From the NCBI RefSeq assembly GCF_000143885.2, contig NC_018581.1, positions 3,410,001 to 3,474,000 on the forward strand: a DNA stretch of 64,000 nucleotides, given 5' to 3'. Numbering within the stretch: position 1 is the stretch's first letter; the number at the start of each line of letters is the position of its first letter. Origin of the DNA: Gordonia sp. KTR9. GTDB taxonomy: Bacteria > Actinomycetota > Actinomycetes > Mycobacteriales > Mycobacteriaceae. The notes beneath the pieces are model-generated. The model was not told the origin of the DNA, made no database searches, and was given only the letters and a program-made list of their open reading frames with translations. Shown here in pieces: positions 41,218-50,186 of the stretch. The position numbers and the translations under genes are program-made.

Positions 41218-42783
41218 TCACAGCGCCAGGAACACGACGACGATCGCGATGAGCAACACCACCGCGATGATCGCCAGCGCCACGGGCAGCCGGTTGGCCG
41301 CGGGACGTCCCGATCCGGGCGAACCGACCGGCCCGGCGGGGCCCCGGGGTACCGGGCCACGGAGCGCACCCGGCTGGGCCGCGAGGCCCGGACCGCGCGG
41401 CGCACCGGGCTGCGCCGGCGGGGTGCCGTCGGGCCGCAGGTGGTCGTTGCTCTGCCGGAAGGGGTTCGACGGCGGATGCTGCCACACCGCCGGATCGGCG
41501 CCGGTCGTCGGCCGCGACCCCGGTCCCGGCTGCACCGCCCGGTCCGAACGAGCCGCACCCCGATCCGAGGGCCTGCCCGGCGGCGTCGCCCGCGCCGGGG
41601 TCGCTCGCTGCGTCGCCTGGTGTGCCGGGTCCGGATTCGCGGGGCGACCGGGCCGGGGCGGGCGACGTTCGGTGGGCGCCCGGTCGCCGGCCGGGGGACG
41701 TCCGGCGGGCGGCGGGGTCGGCCGACCGGGCCGTACGGGCATCTCCGGCGCGGGCCGCGGGCCGGGAGCGGCGCGGCCGGCCACCTGACCGGGAATCCCC
41801 CGGATCGTCTCCGCATCGAGGTCGGCGACCGACCTAGGCCGCACGCTCCGCAGGCTCCTCGCCAGGGCGTCGGCGAACTCCCGACAGCTGGCGAAGCGGT
41901 CGTCGGGCGTCTTCGCCATCGCCCGGGCGATGACGGAGTCGGCCTCGGCCGGGAGCCCGGGTACGAGGTCGGACACCCGCGGCACCGGCTCTTTCAGGTG
42001 AGCCCCGATGACCGCGCCGTTGTCGCGATCATCGAAGGGCACGCGCCCGGTCAGCAGGTGAAACGCGGTGGCCGCCAGCGAGTACTGATCGGTCCGGCCG
42101 TCGAGTCGACGACCCGTCAGCTGCTCGGGCGAGGCGTAGGACAGCGTGGCGAGGACCGTGCCGACCGAGGTGAGCGCCTCGGTCTCGTCGGAGAGCTTGG
42201 CGACCCCGAAATCCGTCAGCAGGACCCGCTGCTCGTCGAACGACGAGTCCTCGTCGACCTCGGCGAGCAGGATGTTGGCGGGCTTCACATCGCGATGGAG
42301 GAGTCCGCGCCGATTGGCGTGGTCGATCCCCCGCGCCACCTCCGACACGATGTGCACCACGCGCCGCGGGGCGAACCGACCGCGTCCGGCGAGTTCTCGC
42401 GCACAATCGGTCCCCGGGACGTACTGCATGGCGATCCACAGTAGGTCGGCCTCCCCGCGTTCCGACGCAACGGGATTCGACGCAACAGGATTCGAGGACG
42501 ACGACGTCGAGGCGTCCGACCTCGACGGGATCGGCACACTGGCGCGTCCGCGGTTGAAGACGGTGACGATGTTGGGGTGGTCGAGCGTGGCCGCGACCTC
42601 CGCCTCGCGCAGGAACCGCCGACGGAAATTGCTGTCGGTGAGTCCGGCCGAGGCCTTGAGCACCTTCAGGGCGTCGTACCGGGGCAGTTCGGGGTGCCGG
42701 GCGAGGAAGACGGCGCCCATGCCTCCGCTCCCGAGTACCCGGTCGACGCGGTACCCGGCCACGAGTGTTCCCGGCTCGAGCAC
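41218..42783 (-). CDS. Membrane-anchored serine/threonine protein kinase (PknB family)
   Basis: A 521-residue Hanks-type kinase. Gly loop LGSGGMGAVF, catalytic Lys40 (YDALKVLK), catalytic loop HRDVKPANI, DFGVAKL and ASPEQLTG are all present, so it should be active. An insertion of about 30 residues rich in Ser/Asn/Pro separates strands beta4 and beta5. After the kinase (to about 290) comes a long Pro/Arg/Ala-rich linker and a terminal membrane helix (LPVALAIIAVVLLIAIVVVFLAL) with no extracellular domain. The GTG start follows TAGATT (-10, minus strand) by 6 nt: leaderless. Confidence 0.92.
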   Translation of the reverse strand: MLEPGTLVAGYRVDRVLGSGGMGAVFLARHPELPRYDALKVLKASAGLTDSNFRRRFLREAEVAATLDHPNIVTVFNRGRASVPIPSRSDASTSSSSNPVASNPVASERGEADLLWIAMQYVPGTDCARELAGRGRFAPRRVVHIVSEVARGIDHANRRGLLHRDVKPANILLAEVDEDSSFDEQRVLLTDFGVAKLSDETEALTSVGTVLATLSYASPEQLTGRRLDGRTDQYSLAATAFHLLTGRVPFDDRDNGAVIGAHLKEPVPRVSDLVPGLPAEADSVIARAMAKTPDDRFASCREFADALARSLRSVRPRSVADLDAETIRGIPGQVAGRAAPGPRPAPEMPVRPGRPTPPPAGRPPAGDRAPTERRPPRPGRPANPDPAHQATQRATPARATPPGRPSDRGAARSDRAVQPGPGSRPTTGADPAVWQHPPSNPFRQSNDHLRPDGTPPAQPGAPRGPGLAAQPGALRGPVPRGPAGPVGSPGSGRPAANRLPVALAIIAVVLLIAIVVVFLAL

Positions 42784-42860
42784 CCCCTCAATCTAGGCGA
42801 GTTCGGCGGGGATGTCGCCCACAAGCGGCCGATCGAACGGCCTGGTCGGCTCGTGGCAGA

Positions 42861-43787
42861 TCAGGTCGACCGCAGGACGTCGAGCGCGTGCTGCAGGTCC
42901 TCCGGGTACGACGAGGTGAACTCCACCTGCCGGCCGTCGGCGGGATGGGCGAACCCCAGCGACCGCGCGTGCAGCCACTGACGTTCGAGACCCAGCTTCT
43001 TGGCCAGGACCGGATCGGCACCGTACGTCGGATCACCGCAACACGGATGATGCAGGGCCGAGAAGTGAACCCGGATCTGGTGCGTACGACCCGTTTCGAG
43101 GTGCACGTCGAGCAGCGACGCCGACGCGAACATCTCCAGGGTGTCGTAGTGGGTGACGCTCGGTTTGCCGTTCGCGGTGACCGCGAACTTCCAGTCGTTG
43201 CCGCGGTGACGGCCGATCGGGGCGTCGATCGTCCCCGACGGCGGGTCGAGGTGCCCCTGGACCAGGGCGTGGTAGCCCTTGTCCACGGTCCGCTGTTTGA
43301 ACGCACGCTTGAGCAGCGTGTACGCCCGCTCGGACACCGCGACGACCATGACTCCCGAGGTACCGACGTCCAGACGGTGGACGATGCCCTGGCGTTCGTG
43401 GGCGCCCGAGGTCGAGATCCGGAAACCCGCTGCCGCGAGCGCCCCGATGACCGTCGGCCCGCTCCAGCCGACGGACGGATGAGCGGCCACCCCCACCGGC
43501 TTGTCGACGACGACGATGTCGGAGTCGTGGTAGATGACCTCGAGGTCCTCCACCGGCGTCGGCTCGATACGCAGCGGTTCCGCCGGCTCGGGCAGAGTCA
43601 CGTGCAGCATCGTGCCCGCGGCGAGCTTGTGGGACTTCCCCACCGCCACGCCGTCGACGATCACGTCGCCGTCCTCGGCGAGGGTGGCGACGACGGTGCG
43701 CGACAGCCCGAGCATCCGCGAGACGCCGGCGTCCACCCGCATCCCGTCGAGACCGTCGGGCACCGGTAGGAAACGCGATTCACGCAT
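42861..43787 (-). CDS. rluD: 23S rRNA pseudouridine synthase, RluD family
   Basis: Pseudouridine synthase of the RluA/RluD family, 308 residues. An N-terminal S4-like RNA-binding region ([39 protein letters not shown]) precedes the catalytic domain; the catalytic Asp is in [36 protein letters not shown] is also characteristic. The ATG at 43785-43787 overlaps the lspA stop by 8 nt, so lspA-rluD are coupled as in M. tuberculosis. Confidence 0.93.
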   Translation of the reverse strand: MRESRFLPVPDGLDGMRVDAGVSRMLGLSRTVVATLAEDGDVIVDGVAVGKSHKLAAGTMLHVTLPEPAEPLRIEPTPVEDLEVIYHDSDIVVVDKPVGVAAHPSVGWSGPTVIGALAAAGFRISTSGAHERQGIVHRLDVGTSGVMVVAVSERAYTLLKRAFKQRTVDKGYHALVQGHLDPPSGTIDAPIGRHRGNDWKFAVTANGKPSVTHYDTLEMFASASLLDVHLETGRTHQIRVHFSALHHPCCGDPTYGADPVLAKKLGLERQWLHARSLGFAHPADGRQVEFTSSYPEDLQHALDVLRST

Positions 43788-44448
43788 GAGCGCCGTCCTC
43801 GGTGTCGGCGGGATCGCGCCGGTCGTGCCGTGCGGCCCACCCGGTACGGCTGCCGTCATAGTCGAAGCCGAGCGCCGAGAGCACGACGAGCAGGATCGCG
43901 CCGCACACCACGGCGGAGTCGGCGACGTTGAACACCGGCCACCATCCCACGGACACGAAGTCGACCACGTGTCCCTGGAAGGGTTGCGGTGCCCGGAAGA
44001 TGCGGTCCATCAGATTCCCGATGGCGCCGCCGAGCACGAGTGCCAGACCGGCCACCCACCACCAGGACCGCAGTCGGCTGCTGTAGCGGATGATCACGAG
44101 GACGACCACGAGGGCGATGATCGAGAGCACCCAGGTGTACCCGGTCGCGAGCGAGAAGGCCGCCCCGCTGTTGCGGATGAGACGCAGGGTCACGAAGTCG
44201 CCGATGATCTCCACCGGGCGCGCCGGATCCAGCGTGGCGACCGCGATCGTCTTCGTCAGCTGGTCCAGGCCCAGGATGAGGAGTGCGACGCCGAGCACCG
44301 CGATGGTCACCGTCGGCAGCCGGCGGCCGTTCCCGCGTACGGACGTGTCGTCGTCGGGTCCGCGGTCTGCCCCGGGTTCGACACTTCCGTGCGGGTCCAC
44401 GTGCTCTCGATCCGTCAGGGGTTGGTCATCCACAGGATCATTGTCCAC
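43780..44448 (-). CDS. lspA: Lipoprotein signal peptidase LspA
   Basis: Aspartyl membrane protease (signal peptidase II) that cleaves prolipoprotein signal peptides. Four membrane segments are visible. Conserved blocks: [34 protein letters not shown] (catalytic Asp) and [26 protein letters not shown] (second catalytic Asp). The first ~50 residues are an acidic tail not typical of the family. GTG 44448 is listed; GTG 44433 is also good because GACAAT lies 6 nt upstream of it (leaderless). Confidence 0.93.
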   Translation of the reverse strand: MDNDPVDDQPLTDREHVDPHGSVEPGADRGPDDDTSVRGNGRRLPTVTIAVLGVALLILGLDQLTKTIAVATLDPARPVEIIGDFVTLRLIRNSGAAFSLATGYTWVLSIIALVVVLVIIRYSSRLRSWWWVAGLALVLGGAIGNLMDRIFRAPQPFQGHVVDFVSVGWWPVFNVADSAVVCGAILLVVLSALGFDYDGSRTGWAARHDRRDPADTEDGAHA

Positions 44449-44459
44449 GACTCGTCGAA

Positions 44460-44465
44460 TACCCT
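44460..44465 (+). promoter_or_regulatory. -10 box for the divergent lipoprotein gene
   Basis: TACCCT lies 8 nt before the GTG at 44474 with no ribosome site between. The promoters of this gene and lspA overlap within a 25-nt divergent gap. Confidence 0.4.
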
Positions 44466-44473
44466 GGCTACCC

Positions 44474-45421
44474 GTGTCCCCGCATCCCCGTCGCCTCCGG
44501 TCCGTCGTCTCGTCGATCGCGGCGGCCACCGCGTTGTCGGTACTGGTCGCAGGGTGCTCGTCGGACGCCGACGAGACCGCCGGGGCCGCGGCGTCGAGCA
44601 CGCCGGCGGGCTGTAGCGCCGACTCGCCGTCCCGTGCGGCCGGTGCGGCGCCGGTCCCGATCGCGCCGGCGACGGTGACGATCGTCGACGCGGGCGCCGG
44701 TGAGCGCCGGGTGCCCACGACCGCACCGGACGTCACGGCCGCCCAGTCGGTGACGCTGGTGACGACGTCGGAGGTCGCATCACCGGGCAGCGCGGACGCC
44801 CAGACCGTCGAAATGCCCCTCGCGGCGCGCTTCGGCTGTACCGATGTCGCCGACCTCGAACTCGAACTCGGCACCGTCACGTCACCGGACCCGACGCTGA
44901 ACGATGCGTTGGCGGCGGTGGCCGGCGCGAAGGCGGGGCTCACGCTCGGCCCGGGGTACGCGCCGGTGTCCCTGCGGATCGCACCGCCGGAGTCGGCGGG
45001 GGGTGAGGCGCGTCTTGCGGTCGAGCAGGCGCTGGTCTCGGCGTTCAACACTGCGGTGGTCCTGCCGACCGAGCCGGTCGCGGTGGGCGCGACGTGGCGG
45101 AGCGAACGGGTCATCGCGTCCGCCGCGACCGTCACCCAGACGATCGAGGCACGACTCACCGCATGGGACGGCAACCGGCTCACCATCGACTACACAGCCG
45201 AGGAGACCCCGGTGAACTCGGTGTTCGCGATCCCCGGCGGCGGTGACAGTCTCACCATCAGCCGCTACAGCTACTCCGGCGAGGGGACGGTCACCATCGA
45301 TCTGACGCGCGGGCTGCCGGTGGCCGGCGAGGCCACCTACCGCGGGGCCCGAGAGCTGGTCGGAGCGGACCCGGGCCGTCCGCTGTTGCAGCAGACCGGG
45401 CTGTCGGTGGCCTGGCGCTGA
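44474..45421 (+). CDS. Secreted lipoprotein, unknown function (DUF6263-like)
   Basis: A 315-residue lipoprotein: Arg-rich start, hydrophobic [16 protein letters not shown] with lipobox VAGC. The mature part has repeated strand-rich segments ([68 protein letters not shown]), reminiscent of DUF6263 proteins; that assignment is tentative. It is divergent from lspA, whose product would process it. A strong hairpin follows its stop. Confidence 0.7.
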   Translation: MSPHPRRLRSVVSSIAAATALSVLVAGCSSDADETAGAAASSTPAGCSADSPSRAAGAAPVPIAPATVTIVDAGAGERRVPTTAPDVTAAQSVTLVTTSEVASPGSADAQTVEMPLAARFGCTDVADLELELGTVTSPDPTLNDALAAVAGAKAGLTLGPGYAPVSLRIAPPESAGGEARLAVEQALVSAFNTAVVLPTEPVAVGATWRSERVIASAATVTQTIEARLTAWDGNRLTIDYTAEETPVNSVFAIPGGGDSLTISRYSYSGEGTVTIDLTRGLPVAGEATYRGARELVGADPGRPLLQQTGLSVAWR

Positions 45422-45428
45422 ACGCCGA

Positions 45429-45468
45429 CGGCCCCGGGCCGCCGACATCGGTCGGCGACCCGGGGCCG
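45429..45468. terminator. Terminator after the lipoprotein gene
   Basis: A hairpin with an 18-bp stem carrying one mismatch (CGGCCCCGGGCCGCCGAC against its partner from 45451) and a 4-nt loop. It lies 8 nt past the lipoprotein stop and between convergent genes, so it may work in both directions. Confidence 0.8.
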
Positions 45469-45544
45469 CGGATCTTGCTGTGCGAGAGAGGGCCGGAAGG
45501 CCCCGTCGCCGACGCCGCCTACTCGGTGGCGAGGCGGATGGTGG

Positions 45545-46072
45545 TCAGCTCGCGGGCGCGCACATGGCGCTCTCGACCTGATACAGGCCGAGCAGGTTGC
45601 ACACGGTCTCGTTCGAGAGCTTCCAGCGTCCGTCGTCGTAGACGATGGTCGACTCGGCGTTGGTCGGCGGGTTGCCCGCGGTCTCGATCCGGACCTTGAC
45701 GCGCGCCTTGTTGGGGCCGGCGCTGATCACGGGGTTGACCAGGACCCAGTCGACGTCGGAGTTCTCGGCACGCGCCTTGACCAGTTCGTCGAAGATCGCC
45801 GGGTCCTTCTCCGAGCCCTCGACGAGCTCGACCTTCTCCGCCCGCGGGATGTTCGGGTCGACCGCCTTGTCGACCAGCTCGTTGAGGGCTGCGATCGACG
45901 GCGGGTTGCTGCCGTCGGTGATCTCGGAGCCATCCCCGCCGGCAGCGGCGGTGTCGGTGCTGGTGAGCGTCGGTGCGGGCGGCGCGTCGGCGTCGTCGCC
46001 CCCGCAGGCCGCGACGGTGGTCATCAACGCTGCCGCGATCATGGTCGCGCCAAGAAATTTCCGATACTTCAA
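45545..46072 (-). CDS. MTB12-like secreted lipoprotein
   Basis: A 175-residue lipoprotein with lipobox VAAC at about residues 20-23. The domain PPSIAALNELVDKAVDPNIPRAEKVELVEGSEKDPAIFDELVKA, then VNPVISAGPNKARVKVRIE and DGRWKLSNETVCNLL, matches the MTB12/CFP-2 low-molecular-weight antigen family of mycobacteria. The role of that family is unknown. The start is TTG with GGGAG upstream. Here a lipobox replaces the plain signal peptide of CFP-2. Confidence 0.8.
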   Translation of the reverse strand: MKYRKFLGATMIAAALMTTVAACGGDDADAPPAPTLTSTDTAAAGGDGSEITDGSNPPSIAALNELVDKAVDPNIPRAEKVELVEGSEKDPAIFDELVKARAENSDVDWVLVNPVISAGPNKARVKVRIETAGNPPTNAESTIVYDDGRWKLSNETVCNLLGLYQVESAMCAPAS

Positions 46073-46146
46073 CGATCTCCCTCACTGTGATCTCGGGCAT
46101 GGGGTGCGCCGGTGGGCGCTCTCGTACCGCGATGCCGGACGTGTCT

Positions 46147-46163
46147 GCCGGGTACGACCCGGC
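46147..46163. promoter_or_regulatory. Inverted repeat in the divergent gap upstream of ansA
   Basis: GCCGGGT (46147-46153), centre ACG, ACCCGGC (46157-46163). It is a perfect 7-bp palindrome in the 233-nt gap between the MTB12-like gene and ansA. It could be an operator or a hairpin; nothing else is recognisable in this gap. Confidence 0.35.
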
Positions 46164-46305
46164 GACGGCCCACACCACTATGCCAAACAACGAGGACCGG
46201 GGGTCCCCGGTGCCGTCGACACGCGACGACGATCCGGCCCGCGGGGGCGTCGCCGAGCCGGCAACGCTTGACGGCCCGGCCGGGTTCCGGTGACCCTTGG
46301 GCACC

Positions 46306-47289
46306 ATGACAGGCACCCCTCCCCCCGGCACCTCCGCCATCGTGCTGATCAGCACCGGAGGCACCATCGCCGCCCACACCACCGCCGACGGCGCGGTCCC
46401 CGCACTCGGGTCCGCCGATCTCCTCACCTCCACCGGGACGCCCGCCACCGGGCCGGCGATCCGTACCGTCGATCTGATGTCGGTGGACAGCTCGGCGATG
46501 ACCGTCGCCGACCAGTTCGCCGTGGTCCGCGCGATCGCCGACGCGCTCGCCGACCCCGCCGTCCGCGGCGTGGTGGTCACTCACGGGACCGACACGATGG
46601 AGGAGACGGCCTTCCTCGCCGACCTGTACGCGGCCGACGAACGGCCGGTCGTGTTCACCGGCGCCATGCTGCCCTCGGACTCCCCGGCGGCCGACGGTCC
46701 GTCGAATCTCACCGCCGCGCTGGCCGCGATCGACGACCCGGCCGCCCGCGGTCGTGGGGTGCTCGTGGCGATGGGCGGCCGGCTTCTCCCTGCCTGCGGC
46801 CTGTTCAAGGTCTCCACCACCGACCTCGCCGCCTTCGACACCGTGTGGGGTGTCGATCGCGCGGACGGCCCGCCGGTGCCGCGACGGGTGCTGACCGGAC
46901 CGGTGCCGCCGGGGCGGGCGGCACGGGTCGACGCCTTCACCCTGTATCCGGGCGTGTCGCCGGGCCTCATCGCCGCGTCCGTCGCCCAGAACGCCGCGGG
47001 TCTGGTCCTGGCGGCCACCGGTTCCGGGAACACGCACCCCGACATCACCGCGGAGGTGGCACTCGCCGTGCAGCGCGGGGTGACCGTCGTCGTGACGAGC
47101 CGTGTCCCGTACGGCGAGGTGTCGGCGACCTACGGCGGAGGCGGCGGCGCCGTCGATCTGGGTCGGGCCGGGGCGATCGTGTCCCCCTGGTTGCGCGCCC
47201 CGCAGGCGCGCATGGCCCTGATCGCCCTGCTGACCTCCGGTCACGACCACGGCGCGATCACAGATTACTTTCTCGCACAACACCACTGA
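46306..47289 (+). CDS. ansA: L-asparaginase AnsA
   Basis: Type I/II asparaginase that hydrolyses asparagine to aspartate and ammonia. The first threonine is in VLISTGGTIA, and the second catalytic block is VVVTHGTDTMEETAFL (Thr, Asp). FTGAMLPSDSPAADGPSNL, GSGNTHPD and VVVTSRVPYGEV follow as usual. The 327 residues lack a signal peptide, so the enzyme is cytoplasmic. The ATG at 46306 is chosen over a TTG 9 nt upstream. Confidence 0.93.
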   Translation: MTGTPPPGTSAIVLISTGGTIAAHTTADGAVPALGSADLLTSTGTPATGPAIRTVDLMSVDSSAMTVADQFAVVRAIADALADPAVRGVVVTHGTDTMEETAFLADLYAADERPVVFTGAMLPSDSPAADGPSNLTAALAAIDDPAARGRGVLVAMGGRLLPACGLFKVSTTDLAAFDTVWGVDRADGPPVPRRVLTGPVPPGRAARVDAFTLYPGVSPGLIAASVAQNAAGLVLAATGSGNTHPDITAEVALAVQRGVTVVVTSRVPYGEVSATYGGGGGAVDLGRAGAIVSPWLRAPQARMALIALLTSGHDHGAITDYFLAQHH

Positions 47290-47325
47290 GGAACACGGCC
47301 GGGCCCGTCGCGCGCGGATCGCCGG

Positions 47326-48906
47326 TCAGTCGCGGTCGGGAAGATCCCATTCGAGGCTGTCGAGCGGATCCGCCGGACGGAGGTCGGGGTCGTCGACCGC
47401 GAAGGTACGCGTGCGTCCGGGCCCGCTCGTCCGTGTCTCGAACCGGACGGTGACGACGCCGTGCCCGCTGCCCTGGACCCAGCCGTGCCCGTGGTCGGGA
47501 TGGGTCACATCGGCCCCGGGCCCGAAGCGTCCGGCGGGCATCGAACTGCCACCCGGCGCGAACCGCGGGAGTGCGGAGGACGCATCCGTCGTCTGGTCGG
47601 CGGGCGGCACGACGGCACCGTCGGCTCGCGGCTCGGTCGGCGCCGCGTCGGCCGCGTCCACCTGCACCGGCACCGCGACCCCGTCACCGGTGTCCGTCAC
47701 ACCGTCGGCGGTGTCGTGGTGGGTGGTCTGGACATCGCTCACATCCTCCCCACCGACGTCGTCGAACAGGGCATACTGCTGTACCGCGGTCAGTCCCGAG
47801 AAGCTCACGCCGACAAGGCGAATGGCCCCGATCGACCGCGGATCGAGCGCGAGTCGCTGCGCCGTCCGCTCGAGGTCGTCGAAGTCGGTGGTGGCCGCGG
47901 CGGTCGTCGCCGAGCGCGTCAGGATCGACATGTCGGATCTCTTCAGTTTCAGCACGACGGTGCGCGCACCCCGACCGTCTGCCCGCAGCCGGCGGTGAGC
48001 GTCGGTCGCGGCTTTGCGGATGGCGGGACGGAGCGCGTCGAGTTCGACGATGTCCTCGGCGAAGGTCGACTCGGCGCTGATCTGCTTCGCGGAGGCGCGT
48101 TCGGCGACGGGACGGTCGTCGATGCCGTGGGCGAGACGATGCAGGGCGGGTCCGACGGTGCCGCCGAGCACGGAGGCCACCTCGACCGGCGACATCGCCG
48201 CGAGGTCACCGATGGTCGCGATTCCCAGGCGCGCCAGCCGATCGCCCGACACCGGTCCGATGCCCCACAACTTGCGAACCGGGAGCGAATGCAGGAAGTC
48301 CAGCTGACCGGACGGCGGGATCACCATCACCCCATCGGGTTTGGCCATCCCCGAGGCGATCTTCGCCAGTTGCTTGCCACTGCCGAGTCCGACAGACGCG
48401 GCGAGTCCGACCTCCCTGCGTATTCGGGAGCGGAGCCTCTCGGCGAAATCGCGGGCCTCGTCGACGGTCGCGCCCGCGAGCTCCGCCGGTTCGCCGAACG
48501 CCTCGTCGAACGACAGCGTCTCGATGATCGGAACCTCGTCGCGCACAATGGCGAAGACACGTTTGCTGACCACGCTGTACACCGATCCGCGCGGCGGGAT
48601 CACCACACCGGTGGGTCCGATGAGCCGGCGCGCCTGGTGCATCGGCATCGCCGAGCCGGCTCCGAACACGCGGGCCTCGTAGCTGGCCCCGGCGACCACC
48701 CCGCGTCCGCCGGACCCGCCGACGAGGACGGGACGGCCGCGCAGCGTCGGCCGGGTGAGCTGCTCGACGGAGGCGAAGAACGCGTCCATGTCGAGGTGCA
48801 TCACCCAGCGCGGACTCCGCTCCGATCCCTGGCCCGACACCGCAGCCAGGGGGTGTCCCGACACCGCACCGCCCGGTTGCGGCGGATCGGACTCGAGACG
48901 TGACAC
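47326..48906 (-). CDS. dinB: DNA polymerase IV (DinB/DinX)
   Basis: Y-family translesion polymerase. Active-site motifs [13 protein letters not shown] and TLSFDEAF contain the metal-binding Asp and Glu residues; [29 protein letters not shown] is the helix-hairpin-helix. After the little-finger domain comes QQYALFDD, a beta-clamp-binding motif, and then about 130 residues of acidic linker with a C-terminal [22 protein letters not shown] domain found in actinobacterial DinX. The 526 residues start with GTG; a TAGACT -10 (minus strand) ends 7 nt upstream and overlaps the neighbouring gene's stop. Confidence 0.93.
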   Translation of the reverse strand: MSRLESDPPQPGGAVSGHPLAAVSGQGSERSPRWVMHLDMDAFFASVEQLTRPTLRGRPVLVGGSGGRGVVAGASYEARVFGAGSAMPMHQARRLIGPTGVVIPPRGSVYSVVSKRVFAIVRDEVPIIETLSFDEAFGEPAELAGATVDEARDFAERLRSRIRREVGLAASVGLGSGKQLAKIASGMAKPDGVMVIPPSGQLDFLHSLPVRKLWGIGPVSGDRLARLGIATIGDLAAMSPVEVASVLGGTVGPALHRLAHGIDDRPVAERASAKQISAESTFAEDIVELDALRPAIRKAATDAHRRLRADGRGARTVVLKLKRSDMSILTRSATTAAATTDFDDLERTAQRLALDPRSIGAIRLVGVSFSGLTAVQQYALFDDVGGEDVSDVQTTHHDTADGVTDTGDGVAVPVQVDAADAAPTEPRADGAVVPPADQTTDASSALPRFAPGGSSMPAGRFGPGADVTHPDHGHGWVQGSGHGVVTVRFETRTSGPGRTRTFAVDDPDLRPADPLDSLEWDLPDRD

Positions 48907-48913
48907 CTCACCG

Positions 48914-48919
48914 AGTCTA
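48914..48919 (-). promoter_or_regulatory. -10 box of a leaderless dinB transcript
   Basis: TAGACT on the minus strand, 7 nt before the dinB GTG. It overlaps the TAG stop codon of the upstream gene at 48917-48919. Confidence 0.45.
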
Positions 48920-49372
48920 GTGAGCTGGGGTGACGGTGAAGACGGGGATCAGGGCGGCGTGCGCGGCGAGTTCCTCGTCCGACGAGGTGACCTCGAGACC
49001 CGCGGGCAGGAATCGGGCGACCTCCCAACCCCAGCGTCGCAGGTAGTCCCGGATGACCGGCGGGCGACGCCCGGGGTCGAGTTCGGTGAGCGTGACCACG
49101 GTGCGGCGACGCCCACGGCGCAGTTCGACGGTCCCGGCCGCGCGCGCGTTCCGCACCCACTGCGTCTCGCCGCGGACGGCGACGAGATACTCCGCCCCGT
49201 CGAGTCGCAGCACGTTGACGGGCACCCGCTGTGGCGTGCCGGTCCGCCGACCGACGACGGTGAGCGTCTGCGCCCCGGCCAGATTGACCCCACGGTCGGC
49301 GAGCCAGCGGACCACGCGGTTGAACGCGGCATCGAATCCGCTCGGGGCCCTGTAGTGGGAAGTCGCGGTCAC
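48917..49372 (-). CDS. Deazaflavin-dependent nitroreductase-like protein (DUF385)
   Basis: A 151-residue protein of the F420-binding split-barrel family related to Ddn. The region [54 protein letters not shown] has the family's (G)(R)xSG-like and WxxNxxA motifs. It probably binds F420 or a related cofactor; the substrate is unknown. The GTG at 49370-49372 has AAAGG at good spacing and is preferred to an ATG at 49402 that would overlap an operator. It is divergent from a TetR gene and probably its target. Confidence 0.8.
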   Translation of the reverse strand: MTATSHYRAPSGFDAAFNRVVRWLADRGVNLAGAQTLTVVGRRTGTPQRVPVNVLRLDGAEYLVAVRGETQWVRNARAAGTVELRRGRRRTVVTLTELDPGRRPPVIRDYLRRWGWEVARFLPAGLEVTSSDEELAAHAALIPVFTVTPAH

Positions 49373-49403
49373 GGCCGGCCTTTCGTCGAGGTGTTGTGAC
49401 ATT

Positions 49404-49420
49404 CGAGAGCAGTGCTCTCG
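49404..49420. promoter_or_regulatory. TetR operator A
   Basis: CGAGAGCAGTGCTCTCG, a perfect palindrome with 7-bp arms around AGT, 31 nt upstream of the DUF385 start. Confidence 0.75.
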
Positions 49421-49451
49421 TTGCAAGTATGCGGGCGTGGCCGCGCAAAAT

Positions 49452-49468
49452 CAAGAGCACCGCTCTCG
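49452..49468. promoter_or_regulatory. TetR operator B
   Basis: CAAGAGCACCGCTCTCG, matching operator A in all but one arm position and the centre. Its centre is 48 bp from that of A and it lies 21 nt upstream of the tetR start, so the two sites can cover both divergent promoters. Confidence 0.72.
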
Positions 49469-49489
49469 TTTTGTGGCAGGATCGTCGGC

Positions 49490-50182
49490 ATGGCCACCGG
49501 ACGGAACCGCGCGGAGAACCGCGCGATGATGACCGACGAGATCCGTCGGCTGGGACGAGAACACCTGACCACCTACGGGGCGGCCGGGCTCTCACTGCGC
49601 GCGATCGCGCGCGACCTCGGGATCGTCTCCTCGGCGGTGTACCGCTACGTCCCGAGCCGCGACGAATTGCTGACCATGCTCCTCGTCGAGGCCTACACCG
49701 ACGTCGCGGATGCGGTCGATGCGGCGGCCGACGCCGTCGATGCCTCCCACCGGCGCGACCGGCTGGCCGCCGCGGCCGCCGCGGCGAGGAACTGGGCGCT
49801 GGCCGACCCCGCCCGATGGGCCCTGATCTACGGAAGTCCGGTGCCCGGCTACTCCGCCCCCGGCGAGCGGACCATCGGCCCCGGCACACGTGTCCCCGTC
49901 CGGCTCCTCCGCGAGTGCGCCGCCGCCCATCACGAAGGACTGTTGCGTCCCGATCTGCCCGCCCCGACAGCGGAGGTCTCCGCGGACATGGCGGCCATCC
50001 GGGACGAGTTCGACCTCGACACGCCGGCCGCGGTCCTCGCCGCGGCCACCACGCTGTGGGCGGTGCTCGTCGGCGCGATCAGCCTGGAGACCTTCGGCCA
50101 GTACGGGACCGACACCTTCGCACACCCCGAAGCGCTCTTCCGCTCCCAGATCGACCTGACGTTGTCGACGCTCTTCGCCTGA
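49490..50182 (+). CDS. TetR-family regulator (with TetR_C_13-like WHG domain)
   Basis: A 230-residue TetR regulator. The helix-turn-helix is TYGAAGLSLRAIARDLGIVSSAVYRYVPSRDELLTMLL at about residues 27-64. The C-terminal region (AARNWALADPARWALIYGSPVPGYSAP, later LWAVLVGAISLETFGQY) resembles the WHG domain. The ATG at 49490-49492 is chosen; the open frame to 49412 would run across both operators. It is divergent from the DUF385 gene and most likely represses it and itself. Confidence 0.87.
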   Translation: MATGRNRAENRAMMTDEIRRLGREHLTTYGAAGLSLRAIARDLGIVSSAVYRYVPSRDELLTMLLVEAYTDVADAVDAAADAVDASHRRDRLAAAAAAARNWALADPARWALIYGSPVPGYSAPGERTIGPGTRVPVRLLRECAAAHHEGLLRPDLPAPTAEVSADMAAIRDEFDLDTPAAVLAAATTLWAVLVGAISLETFGQYGTDTFAHPEALFRSQIDLTLSTLFA

Positions 50183-50186
50183 GATC

